Shown: piece after piece, positions 13,835 to 15,693 of the stretch
Position numbering within the stretch: position 1 is the first letter of the stretch
How the letters are laid out: every line of letters starts with the position of its first letter
From: Bacteroidales bacterium
Lineage (GTDB): Bacteria > Bacteroidota > Bacteroidia > Bacteroidales > Muribaculaceae
DNA length: 15,693 nt
Assembly (NCBI GenBank): GCA_004552725.1
Contig: SFNM01000041.1
Location: forward strand, 1-15,693
Direction: 5' to 3'
Translations under genes and position numbers: made by a program
Notes under the pieces: generated by a model
The model's input: only the letters and a program-made list of their open reading frames with translations
Told to the model about the DNA's origin: nothing
Databases searched by the model: none

Positions 13835-15376
13835 TTAAATTTTGCGCAAAAGAGCATTGAGACTCACTTGCGAATGGATTAATTTGTGGAGGTCGGCAAT
13901 AGCCACACGTTCTTGTTCCATACTGTCGCGATAACGCAGTGTCACGGTGTTGTCTTCCAATGTTTGGTGGTCAACGGTGATACAGAACGGAGTGCCGATA
14001 GCATCTTGGCGACGATAGCGTTTGCCGATAGAGTCTTTTTCTTCGTAATGTGTGGTGAAGTCAAATTTGAGTTCGTCTACGATTTCGCGTGCTTTCTCGG
14101 GAAGGCCGTCTTTGCGTACCAAAGGCATCACGGCGCATTTCACCGGTGCCAAGGCAGCCGGAAGATGGAGCACCACACGCGCATCGCCACCTTCGAGCGA
14201 TTGTTCCTCATACGAAGAGCAGAGGACGCTCAAGAACATACGATCCACACCGATAGATGTCTCTATCACATACGGAGTGTAACTTTGATTGAGTTCTGGG
14301 TCGAAGTATTGAATCTTCTTGCCCGAGAATTTTTCGTGTTGTGAAAGGTCGAAATTGGTACGAGAGTGAATACCTTCCACTTCCTTGAAGCCGAACGGCA
14401 TTTGGAACTCAATATCGGTAGCGGCATTAGCATAGTGCGCCAATTTTTCATGGTCGTGGTAGCGATATTTTTCGTCGCCGAGACCCAGCGCTTTGTGCCA
14501 TCGCAAACGCCATTCTTTCCAATATTTGAACCATTCCATTTCCGAACCGGGGCGCACAAAGAATTGCATCTCCATTTGTTCGAACTCGCGCATGCGGAAG
14601 ATAAACTGACGCGCTACGATTTCATTGCGGAACGCTTTGCCTATTTGAGCAATACCGAATGGAATACGCATACGACCGGTCTTCTGCACGTTGAGGTAAT
14701 TCACGAAGATACCTTGCGCAGTTTCCGGACGCAGATACACGGTCATTGAGCCATCTGCGGTTGAGCCCATCTCAGTTTTGAACATCAGATTAAATTGGCG
14801 CACTTCAGTCCAATTCTTCGTGCCGGAAATCGGGTCTACGATTTCTTCATCGAGAATGATTTGGCGCAAGCCATCGAGGTCGTTGTCATTCATTGCCTCG
14901 GAGAAACGAGTATGAACGGCTTCGCGATGAGCCAAAAGTTCAACCACGCGCCCGTTTGTTTGGCGGAACATAGCCTCATCGAAACTTTCGCCGAAACGTT
15001 TGCGTGCTTTGGCTATCTCTTTCTCGATTTTTTCATCGATTTTAGCAATATGGTCCTCAATCAGCACGTCAGCGCGATAACGCTTCTTCGAGTCGCGATT
15101 ATCAATCAGAGGATCATTGAACGCATCCACGTGGCCCGAAGCCTTCCAAATGGTAGGATGCATAAAAATGGCGGAGTCAATGCCTACAATGTTCTCGTGA
15201 AGCAAAGTCATTGCCTCCCACCAATATCTTTTGATATTATTCTTAAGTTCTACTCCATTTTGGCCATAGTCGTACACTGCCGACAAGCCATCATATATCT
15301 CACTTGAAGGAAACACAAAACCGTATTCCTTGGCGTGGGCTACGATTTTTTTAAACACATCTTCTTGTTGTGCCAT
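13835..15376 (-). CDS. glyS: Glycyl-tRNA synthetase, class II dimeric type
   Basis: The 513-residue enzyme charges tRNA-Gly with glycine using ATP in the cytoplasm. It is the single-chain alpha2 type (related to eukaryotic, archaeal and Thermus enzymes), not the alpha2beta2 type of E. coli, and its length fits. The N-terminus has FVFPSSEIYDGLSAVYDYG; motif 2 is FRNEIVARQFIFRMREFEQ near residue 250; motif 3 is ETSIGVDRMFLSVL near residue 375; the C-terminal domain (from about 405, PVKCAVMPLVRKDGLPEKA) is the anticodon-binding fold. A helical insert of about 80 residues carries the acid- and base-rich section near 120-165. The start ATG at 15376 is 36 bases after the promoter -7 box. It is the first gene of a unit with lemA and the FKBP lipoprotein. 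Confidence 0.96.
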   Translation of the reverse strand: MAQQEDVFKKIVAHAKEYGFVFPSSEIYDGLSAVYDYGQNGVELKNNIKRYWWEAMTLLHENIVGIDSAIFMHPTIWKASGHVDAFNDPLIDNRDSKKRYRADVLIEDHIAKIDEKIEKEIAKARKRFGESFDEAMFRQTNGRVVELLAHREAVHTRFSEAMNDNDLDGLRQIILDEEIVDPISGTKNWTEVRQFNLMFKTEMGSTADGSMTVYLRPETAQGIFVNYLNVQKTGRMRIPFGIAQIGKAFRNEIVARQFIFRMREFEQMEMQFFVRPGSEMEWFKYWKEWRLRWHKALGLGDEKYRYHDHEKLAHYANAATDIEFQMPFGFKEVEGIHSRTNFDLSQHEKFSGKKIQYFDPELNQSYTPYVIETSIGVDRMFLSVLCSSYEEQSLEGGDARVVLHLPAALAPVKCAVMPLVRKDGLPEKAREIVDELKFDFTTHYEEKDSIGKRYRRQDAIGTPFCITVDHQTLEDNTVTLRYRDSMEQERVAIADLHKLIHSQVSLNALLRKI

Positions 15377-15411
15377 TGGATTATTTATCTGTTGTTATTT
15401 GCTTTATCGTG

Positions 15412-15441
15412 CAAATTTAGCAATTTCCACCGACATAGCAA
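15412..15441 (-). promoter_or_regulatory. Promoter of glyS-lemA-FKBP
   Basis: On the minus strand the -7 box TAAATTTG is at 15419-15412 and a TTG at the -33 position is at 15441-15439, with a 19-base gap. The leader to the glyS ATG is about 30 bases. Confidence 0.68.
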
Positions 15442-15660
15442 TCATTTATCTCCATAATTCCGCATTTTTAACGATTTTTGTGCCATTTTCCCATCAACAT
15501 TTCTCTAATCGTAAAAAACGAAAGCATAAAACCGCTCAGTCTAAACAAATAGACTTACGTTCCACATATTTCGCTTTTGTGCGTAAAGCACGCATGTAGA
15601 ATCCATAACGAAGTGCAAAATTTGTTAGGGTTTTATGATGTGGATTCAAGAGAAAATGAT

Positions 15661-15668
15661 TAACTTTG
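15661..15668 (+). promoter_or_regulatory. Promoter-like -7 element pointing off the right edge
   Basis: TAACTTTG is identical to the -7 boxes at 548 and 3157 in this window. No good -33 TTTG lies at the right distance, and the gene it would serve is outside the window. Confidence 0.4.
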
Positions 15669-15693
15669 CCCTGTAAGTCGAAGAGGAGGCGAG

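Larger units (their letters stand above)
15377..15693. other. 317-bp intergenic region at the right edge
   Basis: No gene is supportable. The stretch holds the glyS promoter (15412-15441), a six-base-pair hairpin (AGTCTA 15538-15543 with TAGACT 15550-15555, loop AACAAA) and a promoter-like TAACTTTG at 15661-15668 that probably serves a plus-strand gene beyond the window. Confidence 0.6.

Noticed and set aside
1..15693. tRNA, rRNA, insertion sequence or prophage genes
   Set aside because: I looked for cloverleaf-like segments, transposase motifs and terminal repeats and found none that hold up.

Overview
The window looks like chromosomal DNA of a Bacteroidales bacterium (phylum Bacteroidota). 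The evidence is Bacteroidota-type promoters (TAnnTTTG, some with an upstream TTG/TTTG), weak or absent Shine-Dalgarno sequences, A-rich leaders, a lipoprotein with the C-SDDDD surface-export signal, and above all an inositol-lipid gene cluster of the kind described in Bacteroides thetaiotaomicron. Coding DNA is moderately GC-rich and spacers are AT-rich. Family or genus cannot be fixed from the sequence; Muribaculaceae or a relative is only a guess.

Left flank (1-2777): the N-terminal part of a lipoprotein gene on the minus strand, divergent from a class I aminotransferase (aspC-like). A strong 14-bp hairpin separates that from an EamA/DMT-type ten-helix transporter. A 447-bp AT-rich spacer follows, holding a perfect 18-bp inverted repeat and the promoter of the next operon.

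Core (3225-9984): seven tightly packed plus-strand genes with gaps or overlaps of a few bases. In order they are an ATP-grasp-like protein, a PgpA-type lipid phosphatase, a GtrA-type membrane protein, a CDP-alcohol phosphatidyltransferase with a phosphatidylinositol-phosphate-synthase signature, an AUR1-like PAP2 protein (probable inositol phosphorylceramide synthase), a second divergent CDP-alcohol phosphatidyltransferase, and a HAD-like hydrolase. An eighth gene, myo-inositol-1-phosphate synthase, follows with its own promoter and ends in a strong hairpin terminator. Together they describe a route: glucose-6-phosphate to inositol-3-phosphate (MIPS), to phosphatidylinositol phosphate (first CDP-AP), to phosphatidylinositol (PgpA or HAD), to inositol phosphoryl-dihydroceramide (AUR1-like). 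The ATP-grasp protein, the GtrA protein and the second CDP-AP have no step in that route, so they are the most likely source of undescribed chemistry such as head-group modification or flipping. The cluster type itself is already described (Heaver and colleagues, on B. thetaiotaomicron).

Right flank (10087-15693): threonine ammonia-lyase (ilvA, minus) convergent with the cluster; a family 2 glycosyltransferase (plus) divergent from ilvA; two tandem palindromic repeats; then a minus-strand unit glyS-lemA-FKBP lipoprotein with a terminator after it. The last 317 bases hold no gene, only the glyS promoter and a promoter-like motif pointing off the right edge.
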